Shown here: one piece after another, positions 55,239-64,000 of the stretch
How positions within the stretch are numbered: the stretch's first letter is position 1
Layout of the letters: each line of letters starts with the position of its first letter
Assembly: GCF_000350225.1 (NCBI RefSeq)
Contig: NW_005179092.1
Location: forward strand, 1 to 64,000
Direction: 5' to 3'
Origin: Chondrus crispus
Lineage: Eukaryota > Rhodophyta > Florideophyceae > Gigartinales > Gigartinaceae
DNA length: 64,000 bases
Program-made: the position numbers and the translations under genes
Notes under the pieces: model-generated
What the model was told of the DNA's origin: nothing
The model's input: only the letters and a program-made list of their open reading frames with translations
The model's database searches: none

Positions 55239-56281
55239 TGTAGTGCATTGTGCCTGGTGGGCCGCGAACACAGTCCGACGGTCAAACAAGAGGAAGAAAA
55301 CAACAACAGCAACAACCATTGCCGATGGCACGCGCTACGGAGCGTTCGAGACTCCCTTTCCCCTTGTGTGGGCTTGCGGCCCACGGTAGCTCAACTCCGA
55401 CGGGGGGGAGGGGGTAAGGAAAGATGCCCGGCCCGGGAGGATAATGGTGGTAGAGACTTGTGAAGACTTGAGTGCTCGACGAGTGCGGGTTGGGCTTGTC
55501 TACGAGGATGTAACCGCTGTTCGCTGGGTTGTAAGGCCAATGCTCCGCGAGCGTCTTCAGCACCTTGGGTATAATTCAAGGTCTTCGACGGGGGCTTGTT
55601 CAGCACTACCCGACGGGATCGTAACCGTGTAGCAACGCTACTACCGACGTGTTGCCCGATGGCTAAAAACACCCTCACCAGCGCAATCGCAATCGCGGTA
55701 GGTGGTACTAACTCTGTCTTATACAGTAAGACCTTCGACGGAGGCGTCGTCGCAACAGCCTTCCGACGGAACTTGAAACAGTAGCAACGCTACACAACGT
55801 GTTGCCCGATGGCTAAAACACCTACACCGGATCGGTCGCAACCAACTCCAGTGGAACCAACACAATTAAGGGAAAAATAGAGGTAGAGATAGAAAAGAAT
55901 AGGGAAATAAAGGAAAAAGAAAAGGGAACCCCCGAGCGCAAAGGATGCCGTAGGCTTAGGTAAAAGGGAGCGTCTTGGTAGAGACGGACTTCGACCAAGG
56001 CGACATTCAACTCTGGCAACTCGGGTTACCTTTACTGACTTGGTGGTCAGAGGGCTAAGGTATATATCGCCCCGCCGGAGCCACTACAGTAGCTCGCGGC
56101 TCTAGATCCTAAATCTAATCTAGTGTCAGCAAAATTAATGCCAACTAATTAACTAAATAAAATAATTAAAAATTAAAACTGTGCAATTATTCACACGTGT
56201 GTCCCCCCACCCGGACTACTTTTCAAATCCAAATATTTTCCTTTCTTTTCACCCCCCTTTTCAGGTGCGTATTGCACTACA
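55239..56281 (-). repeat. Outer-family LTR, right copy (5' LTR in minus orientation)
   Basis: 1043 bp and uninterrupted. It serves as the reference for the split left copy. It contains two related segments, each with TTCGACGG(G/A)GGC, GTAGCAACGCTAC and GTGTTGCCCGATGGCTAAAA, an internal duplication. GTCGA (56282-56286) follows. Confidence 0.9.
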
Positions 56282-56372
56282 GTCGATTATCCGTTGTCAT
56301 CGCCAGCACTTTGATGGCGAGCCTGTGAACCCGCCAGACCATGCAATGCCCTCTTCAGGGATAAGTGAATAG
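56282..56372 (+). pseudogene. pogo-like transposase, last 30 codons after the insertion
   Basis: The frame continues the one interrupted at 10560 (QS, then IIRCHRQHFDGEPV). It corresponds to the C terminus of the intact copy (QSIINRYRNHFDGAPV) and ends with TAG at 56370-56372. Confidence 0.88.
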
Positions 56373-56520
56373 AATTTTGGCAGGGACACTAAAATTGTGC
56401 ACAACAATAGTGTGTGTGACACCATTTGAGGTTTGTGTTTTATTAGTGTCACTACAGAAATAGTGTCCCGTACAGTAATTTTTGTGCGTTCGCTCTAAAA
56501 TCCATCACCGAATTAGTATA

Positions 56521-56547
56521 GGGGAGACTAAATGGGGTAACTGAGTG
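56521..56547 (-). repeat. Right terminal inverted repeat of the split pogo-like transposon
   Basis: The reverse complement begins CACTCAGTTACC and ends TTTAGTCTCCCC, matching 8634-8660. TA follows at 56548-56549. Between the gene end and this repeat are two TAGTGTGTGTGAC/TAGTGTCACTAC-type subterminal motifs. Confidence 0.88.
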
Positions 56548-56558
56548 TAGTTGAATTT

Positions 56559-58541
56559 ATGATGATGGCGAAGACGAAGACAAAGACGTCGTCATCCCCC
56601 CGCTTCCCTCCGTCGCCGCACCCGCTGCAAACCAACGTGGTTGGCCCAAGCGCGGCCGCGTACGGCGCCAACAACTCGAGCACGTCCAGCTTCGAGAATT
56701 CGCGCGCGACATCGCAGTCGCCTTCGCGGGCAACACCGCATCCACCTTGGCCTTCGCGCACGACCCCGCCGTCGCCCTCGCGCGCGACACTGTCCTCGCC
56801 TTCGCGCCCTGCTCCACCCGTTCAGGCCTCCCCTGCCCAAGTCCCTCCGCTCACGCAACCATGGGTGACCGTTGCAGCAGCTCAAACCCGTCGTACTCCT
56901 CGTTCTTTTCCCCGGTAATTCCTGCAAACGCGGCGAACGCCGCGCTACCTTCCACTCGCTTGTTGACCAGGCCTCAGCTTCCACTCTTTTCGTTCCCCTG
57001 CCCTCAGCTTCCACTGAATCTTTCATATCTCCTTTCGTCGCGGCTCGCCTTTTCCAGCTGCCACGTGTCCCGGCCCGCCCGGGAGATATCGTACTCACTC
57101 TCGCGGCTGCCCGTGCAGCACTTGCTGCCCCTACTTCAGTCTGGCATGCCACACTCGCTGTAGCCCACTTTCTCGTCCCACCGTGGGCAACCCGATCCGT
57201 CTCGACACCCGCACCGGAGAGCCTGTGGCTCCGCCCCCTGCCGTCACCGCCTACGGTCTCGCCCGGACACCAACCTCGCTGCATTCCATTCCTTTGCTGC
57301 TGCCCAGTCCGCCCTACGCAGAGGCGCCCACCTCGCTGGCGCCTTTCTTCCTCCCCACGTCATAGTCCCCGGAGTTGGCCGCTGGACATACGTCTACTTC
57401 CTCGCCTCTCACTCTGACCTCTTCGTCCGCATCCTCACCCACCTCCGTCTCACCTACGAAGACCTCGCCATCCAAACTGCCCCCCTGCCTCCCACCGCTT
57501 CTGCTCTCGACTCTTTCGCCGCCGCCGGAGTTGTCTGCCGCCTACGCTACGAGGCGCTCCGTCTCCTCAACCGCAGCACTCCCACCGCCGTGCCGCTACC
57601 CGTCCGTCATGCTCTGGCCCTCTCGCTTCAGGTTCACGCCCGCGAGATCACCCCTCGCCAGTCAACCCCCCATAATCCACCGGGACCCTCTACTCGCGTG
57701 GCCCGACCCGCTCTTTACCGCCCTGCGACCACCCTTCCTTCTCTGTCGCACGCCTCTGCCTCTGCTGCACCGATTGCCGCCCTTCAAGTCCCCGTCGAGG
57801 GCCCTACCCGGGCTCCCACTGCCGCCTCGACTTCCGCTCCACCCACTTCGCCTGCTCGTCCTCCTGCGCCTCGGCCTCCTGCTCCGCCCTTTCCGGTCCT
57901 TGTTCCCAACGTATCCACCGGTGATGCCGCTGCCACGGTCGCTGACCCCGACCCTGCTACGGCGCATGCGCCCTCAGATATTTCCCCCGCTCCCCCTATC
58001 TCCTTCCGCCTCCCCCTCCCTCCCCTGTAGCCTCGTCCGACCGCCCTACACTCCCCCCCTCCCCTTATAAAGCGCTTCCCCCCTCCCCCGCCTGCCCGCC
58101 GCTACCTGCCCACGCCGGCCCTTCAGCCGCCCCCAATGCCCTGCGCAAATGCCCCCTCTTCATCTCCGCCGCTCTCCCCTCGGCCCGCCGTTTCCGCAGT
58201 CCCTCCTTCTCTTCTGTCGCGGTTCCGCTCCCGCACCCTTCGTCATCACAGTGAGTCAACAGTCCCTCTCATCCTCTGCTACGCCCTCGTCCCAGGTACC
58301 CCCCCTCGCTCACAGCACGCCTTCCCCAACCTCTTCCTCCTCTCCCCTTCCTTTAGTTGAGGAAATTCTCCGCTCCCCATTCCGCCCTTCTGACATCTTC
58401 AACTGTATCCCTGGGCCGTGCTTGCACGCCACGGTGCTGCTCCTCATTCGCCTAATCACGAAATCATCAGCTCGCTTCTCCCCCTTGACGTGCACGCTGC
58501 ATGTCTCCGGCTCCACCTCTTCCCGACCGCAGTGATCCGAC
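56559..58541 (+). pseudogene. LINE ORF1-like region, broken
   Basis: The reading frame has to be changed several times. Coherent stretches include a repetitive Ser-Arg-Ala-Thr-Pro segment, FVPLPSASTESFISPFVA, GDIVLTLAAARAALAAPTSV, VIVPGVGRWTYVYFLASHSD and LHLRLTYEDLAIQ-like sequence, and a long Pro-rich tail to 58030. A further piece (EEILRSPFRPSDIFNCIPGP) follows at about 58358-58420. Composition is GC-rich and Pro/Ala-rich. I know no named domain in it. Confidence 0.5.
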
Positions 58542-58786
58542 GATCTTTCCGTGGTGAGCCTGGATGGCGACCACAATCAGGCCAACGTCGAGCTTTATCT
58601 CAAAGCCTCCGCCGTGCTGGTTCCGAGTCTGAATGGCCCGCCCTATCGCGCGAGGCCCTGGATGCTCATAACTCACGTCACTTGCGGCACATCCGCCACC
58701 CCTGCACATGACCCACGACCACTCCAGCCTCCCGCAGACTCGGTCGCGCGATGCGTTTAGCCTCCGAATAGCAAAATAGAAGAGCC

Positions 58787-61399
58787 GTGAAATCCTTGAC
58801 CAAAGCCCCGCTCGCAGATTTGAACGACCCTAGCACGCAGGCCGCGCTCTCTGCCCTCCACCCCGCACCTGCCGTCCCGATTATCTGGATTCCTCAGCAT
58901 GATCTTCCACCTCCACCAGAGATTGACGAATCCGCGATACGGAGAGCAGTCAGATCTCTCCAACCCCACTCTGCGCCTGGACCTGACCTCATGACCCCTC
59001 GCCTCCTACACCTCCTGGTCATCAGCCCCATCACGCCCCAAGCTCGTGTAACAAGTCTGTCTGCTCTCATTAATCTAATTCGGCTCCTCGCATCTGGTAA
59101 TCTCCCAACTCAAACAATCTCACTCATGGCAGCGGCCACTCTCCTTCCCCTTAATCCCCGCCCTGGGAAAATTAGACCAATCGCTATATGTCAGGTGCTC
59201 CGTCGTGTTGTGATGAAGACCTTTCTCCCCGCCGCCATAGACGATACACGTGAATACCTACACCCAATACAAAAGGCCAACGGAATCCGCGCCGACCTCG
59301 ACGCGATAATACATGACACACGAATGATGACAGATCGGCATGCCGGCAGCAAGGAGTTCGTCGTGGTCCCCATCGATGCTAGTAACGCTTTCAACCGTTG
59401 CTCCCGCCAGCGATTTCTGGACACCCTTCCTCTACGAGCGCCCTCTCTCGCCCGCTTTTGTAACCAAATATACGCCGGCTCAGCTCCGCCCCTAATCATA
59501 CCCGCTTCCCCGCCACAGGTGATCCAAAGCCGCGAAGGGGCTCAACAAGGTGACCCGCCAAGCATGCTCCTTTTTTCCCTTTCCGTCCATGAGCTCTTGC
59601 GCGAGCTCGCGGAAGTTTGTAACCTCCCATTGGTGGCAGCCTACGCCGACGACGTCACGCTAGCCGGACCACTCTCTCAAGTCCTCACGGCTGTTAGATT
59701 TCTGTACGCAGCAGGAACCCGGCACCAATGCCACATAAATTTAGCGAAGACGCGCGTTGTAGTTCAATTCCGTACCACAACCCCCCGGCGAGATGATAGC
59801 CGCGCGGGAGGGCGGGTGCTACTGTAGCGAGCAGGCGTACACGCGCCCGGCGCCGTGCACAGTAGTACCCCAAGGATCCGACGTGGGACAGCCGGTAACA
59901 GCGGGCGTGGCCACGGGTAACACGTGGCACAACCGTTAGCAGGGATCGTGGCCACGGGCACACGTGTATAATCCGTACAGTGGCTAACTAGTAATTAGTA
60001 GTTAATGGCACAAATTAGCCAATTTAGCACAGTAGCTGGTATACAGTAAGTAACAGCTACTGTAGCGGGACAGGTGTCCTAGCGTCCCACTTAGGGATTA
60101 AGACCGGGGGCACCTGCCCCGTTCCAGTAAACGGGAGGCAGACTCGCCTCCCCTCCCTTTACGGCTAATTGCTATCCCGTTCCGGTTTCCCTTTTAGTCT
60201 CAGGCTTCTAACCCATGACTGGCCGTCCGGATCTAACACTACCGACCGGCTGCGCGTCACCGGCCACGTGAGCCTTCCCTCTTTTCGAGTCGATCCATAC
60301 GGTCTGCGTTCGCGCGTGGGGTACCCAGCGGCGCGCGCTCCCTTACCTCTAACTCCCCTCGTTTCCGAGTGGTCGGGACGAAGGTAGTTATACCACACGC
60401 GTCTTCGTGCCCTCAGCACATGCCGCCACACTGGAAGCTTTGTCACCCATATTCTCGCCCCAACACATCTCCGTGGACGGAATTGACCTCCTCGGCTCCC
60501 CAATAGGCACTCTGGAGTATATAGAGGAACATATGTCCAAAAACCTTGCTTCTTGCATCGCCAATCTGGACCTTGTACAAGCCGTTCCAGACGCCCGCAT
60601 CAAGATCCACCTCCACCGAATGTGCGCATCTGCATGTTTTGTTCATCATCTGGTCCGACTCATTCCCCCACGTCTTAAGAGCGAACTTTCACTCCCCTTT
60701 GCCACCCAATTCAACGAACACCAATACATGGCCTACTCCAAGATAAATAATATCCCCTTGTCCACTGCAGTCATCCGACAGGTCAGACTCCCTTTCCGCT
60801 TCGGTGGCCACGGATTCATCGCTCTCACCCCGCTCGTTCACGCATCATACGCAGCCAGTCTCACCTCCTCCGCTCCACACCGACTCCAAGGCCGTCAAGG
60901 CCTCCCCGTTTCGCAATACCTCGGCCTTGCTCGTACACACCTCCGTTCCCTGATGCACAAACTCCCACCACTTGACCGCCCACCCGCTTACCCAATTACC
61001 CACTCTACTATGGCCAACTATGACCTTGGCCAATACGAACCGGATGCACTTGCACAGCGACCTGAAGGCTCTCACCACTTCCTATTTCAGGTTATTCACG
61101 CAGCCGATTCACGCCGGTTTTGGCAACAAGACTATTGGATCACCCGCCCCAACCCAACGGACCACACTCTGATATCCGTTAGTCACCGTGTGCGCTATCA
61201 TTGCCTTTTATCGGCCAGCGCTTCCACCTTCCTTACAGCACACCCTTCTCTTATCACTCGTTTACACTCTGCGCAGTGGTCAGTAATGCTCCGCCGGCAT
61301 CTAGACGTCCCTGTATACAGCGATTCAATCATCCCGCTTCGCTGCTCGCACTGCTTCAGTCGCATGGACGCCCGGGGAGATCACGCTACACACTGCTAA
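58787..61399 (+). pseudogene. LINE reverse transcriptase, split by a solo LTR
   Basis: The first part (58787-59757) has the RT motifs: SLQPHSAPGPDLMTPRLL, NPRPGKIRPIAICQVLRR, VPIDASNAFN, EGAQQGDPPSMLLFSLSVHELL and the catalytic YADDVTLAG at about 59640. After LAKTRV the LTR enters, and the frame resumes at 60398 with PSAHAATLEALSPIF and the thumb region (RMCASACFVHHLVR, YSKINNIPLSTAVIRQVRLP, GGHGFIALTPLVHASYAAS), then CSHCFSRMDARGDHATHC before a TAA. The Cys/His pattern at the end resembles the zinc knuckle next to restriction-like endonucleases. Confidence 0.82.
59758..60397. repeat. Solo LTR inside the LINE RT
   Basis: 640 bp beginning TGTAGTTCAATTCC and ending TATACCACA, with a perfect 5-bp target duplication CGCGT (59753-59757 and 60398-60402). 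Removing it restores the RT reading frame across Thr-Arg-Val. It is not similar to the other LTRs here. It contains two related GTGGCCACGGG units near 59905-59960. Confidence 0.85.
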
Positions 61400-61985
61400 A
61401 CATGTTTCGGCATGATCCATCGCCACAACACACTACGCAACCAACTGGCTACACACGCTTTTAGAGTCGCCGGCCGCGCCTGCACCCTTGAAGTTCCATT
61501 CCTGATCCCCAACACCAACCATCGCCCGGCAGATATACTTGTGCAACCAGGTGCTTCCCCTCTAGGAATGTAAGTCTACCGCATACGACGTGACCATCCG
61601 CAGCCCATACACCACAGAAGCTATCTGCCAAGCTGCACAACGACCCGCCACAGCCGCGGAAGCCGGGGACCTCTCGAAGCGCCAGACCCTACGGTGCACA
61701 CTCCGCGAAGCACTGCAACTTCCAAATGATGCGGAGATCCCCGCCCTCGACTGGTACCTCGCTCCCCTTTCCTTTGACACGCTGGGAGCTTGCTCCGCCA
61801 ACACGATGAATGTCATCGAAGCCCTTGCCCTCAAGATTTCCTACCGCAGCCATTGTGCATATGGCACCGTGAAGTTGCGTCTACAACAACGCATTAGCTA
61901 CGCTATCTGGTCATCAATTGCCACAGCCATCCTAGCACGTATGCCATCCCACATCACAGACTTAACATATCCAGTCCAAGCGTGA
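61400..61985 (+). pseudogene. LINE C-terminal restriction-like endonuclease region
   Basis: After the TAA at 61397-61399 the sequence continues as RHNTLRNQLATHAFR, then RPADILVQPG, and after a short frame break AYDVTIRSPYTT, a spacing like the RPD...D-V-T core of restriction-like endonucleases that nick the target. A 131-codon ORF (61590-61985) gives the tail with many helical residues. It is broken near 61570. Confidence 0.6.
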
Positions 61986-62345
61986 CACTTGTCCCTAGAT
62001 ATCTGTCGATATGAGATCTGTAGTCATTGAATAAAGCATATACACAGCACTGGGCTCTGCAATGGCACTGCAGGGAAAGTTGAAGCGCGTGCTCTCACCG
62101 CTACCTCCTCGCGATCGAATTGCGTTATATGATTTGTGCGCAACGTTGGAAACAAGATTGCATTCTCTTCTACTCTCTGCGTCTCAACGATTCAGCAGGA
62201 CTTGCGCTGATAACCGCAAGTTGATCCAATGGTGCAAGTCAACTAGCGAATGCTACCTGTGGCGGTAAGCTACACAACACGCCCCCCGAATGCGAGCGAG
62301 CAATCAACAGATTAATGAAAGGGTTTTCACTGGCTTCAAAAAGTC
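61986..62345. other. LINE-gene boundary with a small unknown ORF
   Basis: It contains a 68-codon ATG ORF at 62062-62268 (+), with a basic N terminus (GKLKRVLSPLPPRDR), a helical middle and an unremarkable end. It is the only coherent ORF between the LINE and the phosphatase. It may be a small gene, a first exon, or nothing. AATAAAG lies near 62030. Confidence 0.35.
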
Positions 62346-62975
62346 ATGCCGCTAGAAAATGACAGAGCAGAAAAGGCCAAAGCACGCAGTGCCAACGAAA
62401 ATTCAGAAGCCCTAGATGATGGGGAATGGTGCGCAGTAGTGGGTGGTGGATCTCTAATCCCGCCGACAAATTTTGGCATCGTCGAGGAAGATCTTTACCG
62501 CTCTGGAATGCCCAACGAGTTAAATTTTCCTTTTCTGGAAAAACTGCAGCTCAAGACAATCATATATCTTGCCTCTGAAGATATTTCGGACAAGCTTGCA
62601 GACTTTGTTGATGATCAGGGTATCGACGTCATACCGTTGACACCCGATGAGGAGGAGTCACCAGCCCCGTGGAAACCGATGTCAGAAGAAGTCGTCCTTT
62701 CGGCAATGGAACTACTGCTTGACCATAGGATGTACCCAGCCTACGTCATGTGCTCCCAAGGGAGGCACCGGACTGGGACGATCATTGGCTGCTTACGGAA
62801 ATTTCAGAGATGGGCTCTTTCAAGCATCATTGAGGAATATCATCGTCATGCCGATGGCCGAGGACGTCTTGCCAATGAGCAATTCATCGAACTCTTCGAC
62901 AACGATCTGGTCAACATTCCAACCTCTCACACCCCTTCGTGGCTTAGAGATCAGTCATCTCGTGCGAGTATGTAA
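62346..62975 (+). CDS. Oca1/Siw14-like tyrosine/dual-specificity phosphatase
   Basis: 209 residues from ATG 62346. It matches the PFA-DSP/Y_phosphatase2 family (yeast Siw14, Oca1; plant PFA-DSP), cytosolic enzymes of which several remove phosphates from inositol pyrophosphates. Seen: the N-terminal PPTNFGIVEEDLYRSGMPNELNFPFLEKLQLKT-type entry (here NFGIVEEDLYRSG at about residue 40), IIYLASEDIS, and the P-loop with Cys136 and Arg142 (CSQGRHRTG), followed by GCLRKFQRWALSSIIEEYHRHADGRG, closest to Oca1 in its GRHRTGT and RxxRW wording. The catalytic Cys and Arg are both present, so it should be active. It has no signal or membrane segment. It is intron-free and converges with the channel gene. 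Confidence 0.88.
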   Translation: MPLENDRAEKAKARSANENSEALDDGEWCAVVGGGSLIPPTNFGIVEEDLYRSGMPNELNFPFLEKLQLKTIIYLASEDISDKLADFVDDQGIDVIPLTPDEEESPAPWKPMSEEVVLSAMELLLDHRMYPAYVMCSQGRHRTGTIIGCLRKFQRWALSSIIEEYHRHADGRGRLANEQFIELFDNDLVNIPTSHTPSWLRDQSSRASM

Positions 62976-63323
62976 AGCATGTGAAGCACTTTCGCACATG
63001 AAACTCTTTCAACCAATGGAAGCAGAAGCTCCATGAAGGCACAAACAACTATTTTTGATCACCAAGCCATCTCACTTCGATTCGTGAGCGGAACATATGC
63101 GTGTGGATCTATCAGACTTTACTCACGAGCGCAATACAAAGTTTCGGCAATATGGCGTCCGCCCGTAACGCGACTTGGTCGAAAAGAGAATCCTGTTCAC
63201 AGACAGGTGGAGTCGCCCACACGGTTCATCATTTACTAAAAAAAATATTATCTATTGGGATCTCCACGCCGAGGCTGGTCAGGTGCGACATTGAAACCCC
63301 TATGAACAGTGGTTCCGCTTCTT
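62976..63323. other. Intergenic region between convergent genes
   Basis: 348 bp between the phosphatase stop and the channel stop. Only shadow ORFs. An A-run (TAAAAAAAATATTA) lies near 63237-63250. Confidence 0.5.
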
Positions 63324-64000
63324 CTACTCGCGTGAAATCACGATGAGCATATCTTGCTTGTCCCAGAGGCGATTTTTGAAACGGTTCGCTTGTTGGGGGT
63401 TGATTACAACACGGCCGTCCTTCGACACAAATCCGATGACGATGTCACCATCTGTCTTTGCCAGCTTGTCAGTAACTGCCGCAAACGCCGTCGGTTCCTT
63501 GGGCATGTTTTTGTAAATTCCGCAAGGACGCAGATAAACCTCCCGTCCAGCTTGCGACAATAGCTCTCGCCACACCGGGTTGAGGCGGCTTTCTCGAACA
63601 GTTTGTGCAGCAATTTTCGAGCTCAAATTTTGCGGCAGAATCGCTGTTGTAACATTTTGCTGTTCTTTTGCCATTGAGGCCACTCTTTCGCTAGCGAATT
63701 CGACTGTTACTACCGTCGACTTCGGATCATGGTTCTTCGAGACGGCATGTTCATGCTGCTTTTGCAAGAGGTCATTGACATACACCAAACTCGCTAAGGT
63801 TCTGCTGTCTTCATCATAGTTAACTGTCAGCGTCGGGGCGTCGTCATCGCCGAAAACAGACCCGAGAAGAACGACGTGGTCGAAAGGTTTTGCTTTCGCC
63901 GCAAGCACACTCTCCAAGTTCTCGAACAGGTCAGGACGCTTCTTGAGGCAAGTGATGGATAAATTGTCGAACTTCTTCGGGATAACATCTGGCGTGTCTT
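63324..64000 (-). CDS. CASTOR/POLLUX-like ion channel, C-terminal part (runs off the right edge)
   Basis: About 225 codons are in the window; the frame is open to the edge (upstream it reads DVIPKKFDNLSITCLKKRPDLFENLES), so no start is visible. It resembles the cytosolic C-terminal RCK-like region of CASTOR/POLLUX (DMI1) cation channels: FDHVVLLGSVFGDDD, DEDSRTLASLVYVNDLL, then SSKIAAQTVRESRLNPVWRELLSQAGREVYLRPCGIY and DIVIGFVSKDGRVVINP. In land plants these channels act in the nuclear envelope; in algae the role is unknown. Pore helices should lie outside the window. The stop is TAG at 63324-63326. Confidence 0.72.
   Translation of the reverse strand, partial: DTPDVIPKKFDNLSITCLKKRPDLFENLESVLAAKAKPFDHVVLLGSVFGDDDAPTLTVNYDEDSRTLASLVYVNDLLQKQHEHAVSKNHDPKSTVVTVEFASERVASMAKEQQNVTTAILPQNLSSKIAAQTVRESRLNPVWRELLSQAGREVYLRPCGIYKNMPKEPTAFAAVTDKLAKTDGDIVIGFVSKDGRVVINPQQANRFKNRLWDKQDMLIVISRE

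Larger units (their letters stand above)
10561..56281 (-). mobile_element. Composite three-LTR chromovirus insertion (outer family) with nested passengers
   Basis: A perfect 5-bp target duplication, GTCGA, flanks the whole block (10556-10560 and 56282-56286), so it entered the transposase gene as one unit or expanded there afterwards. It has three LTRs of one family, each starting TGTAGTGCA and ending TGCACTACA: left (10561-11020 plus 24554-25139), middle (43066-44031) and right (55239-56281). Orientation is minus, shown by the primer binding site next to the right LTR and polypurine tracts next to the other two. The right internal region (44032-55238) has gag-pol and an antisense ORF. The left internal region (25140-43065 minus element 2, about 2.6 kb) has only the antisense ORF. 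The likely origin is unequal recombination between related copies plus deletion. Confidence 0.8.
43066..56281 (-). mobile_element. Outer chromovirus, near-complete unit (right half of the composite)
   Basis: In minus orientation: LTR (56281-55239), primer binding site (55234-55217), gag (55073-52787), pol with chromodomain (about 52916-48373), a 2.7-kb spacer, the antisense ORF (44157-45676 on +), polypurine tract, LTR (44031-43066). Gag and pol carry several stops and frameshifts. Protein sequence differs strongly from chromoviruses 1 and 2, so it is a separate family. Confidence 0.85.
8634..56547 (+). mobile_element. pogo-like DNA transposon, split by a 45.7-kb nested LTR cluster
   Basis: The two ends are 27-bp terminal inverted repeats with two mismatches, each bordered outside by TA (8632-8633 and 56548-56549), the target duplication typical of Tc1/mariner/pogo elements. 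Without the inserted cluster (10561-56281) the element would be about 2.2 kb, close to the second copy at 34545-36852. The transposase gene starts inside the left part and its last 30 codons lie at 56282-56372, after the insertion. Copies of TAGTGTGTGTGAC occur near both ends and may be subterminal transposase binding sites. Confidence 0.88.
56559..61985 (+). mobile_element. Decayed non-LTR retrotransposon (LINE) with restriction-like endonuclease
   Basis: An ORF1-like Pro/Ala/Ser-rich region is followed by a reverse transcriptase without an N-terminal endonuclease, then a C-terminal segment resembling a restriction-like endonuclease, the order seen in early-branching LINEs such as R2/NeSL-type elements. 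Stops and frameshifts occur throughout, and a solo LTR sits inside the RT. TTGAATAAAGCA near 62027 may be an end or polyadenylation signal. Exact ends and target duplication are not visible. Confidence 0.8.

Noticed and set aside
59694-59963. Minus-strand ORF of 89 codons
   Set aside because: It spans the LINE-solo LTR junction and is made of the LTR's internal repeats.
1-64000. tRNA or rRNA genes
   Set aside because: I saw no cloverleaf-compatible sequence or conserved rRNA segment. The only tRNA-related sequences are the primer binding sites.

Overview
This is a eukaryotic nuclear window. The clues are a very large intron-free homologue of THADA/Trm732, an Oca1-like phosphatase, a CASTOR/POLLUX-type channel, chromodomain Ty3/gypsy elements, a pogo-like DNA transposon and a LINE. 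Intron-poor genes packed between blocks of nested retrotransposons suggest a red alga of the Chondrus type. That assignment is inference; the sequence itself only proves a eukaryote. There is one 30-N assembly gap at 51209-51238.

Layout. Positions 1-8631 are a gene island: an N-terminal methyltransferase-like ORF (683-1327, possibly a pseudogene) and THADA/TRM732 on the minus strand (1791-8048). Positions 8634-56547 are one pogo-like DNA transposon (27-bp terminal inverted repeats, TA target duplication) whose transposase gene is split by 45.7 kb of nested LTR elements. The splitting insert, 10561-56281, has a perfect 5-bp target duplication (GTCGA) and three LTRs of one family in tandem, in minus orientation. 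Its left LTR was later split by chromovirus 1 (11021-24548, + strand). Its left internal ORF was later split by chromovirus 2 (25843-41146, + strand, target duplication GACCT). Chromovirus 2 in turn carries a second pogo-like transposon (34545-36852) with an apparently intact transposase. Positions 56559-61985 are a decayed LINE with a solo LTR (59758-60397) in its reverse transcriptase. From 62062 a second gene island begins: a small unknown ORF, an Oca1/Siw14-like phosphatase (62346-62975), and the C-terminal part of a CASTOR/POLLUX-like ion channel running off the right edge.

How the parts work together. The chromoviruses have the usual gag, protease, RT, RNase H, integrase and chromodomain. 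In elements 1 and 2 pol is in the -1 frame behind a tiny conserved overlap. All three families share an 18-nt primer binding site. The most unusual feature is a large antisense ORF between pol and the 3' LTR in element 1 and in the outer family. It starts only about 55-125 nt from the LTR and reads away from it. It matches no domain I know, yet the two families share a [YF]Gx4DP[RQ]H motif followed about 31-35 residues later by a Leu-rich segment. This looks like an undescribed accessory protein family of these elements. In elements 1 and 2 the extra 3' region is bounded by duplicated copies of the pol end plus polypurine tract.
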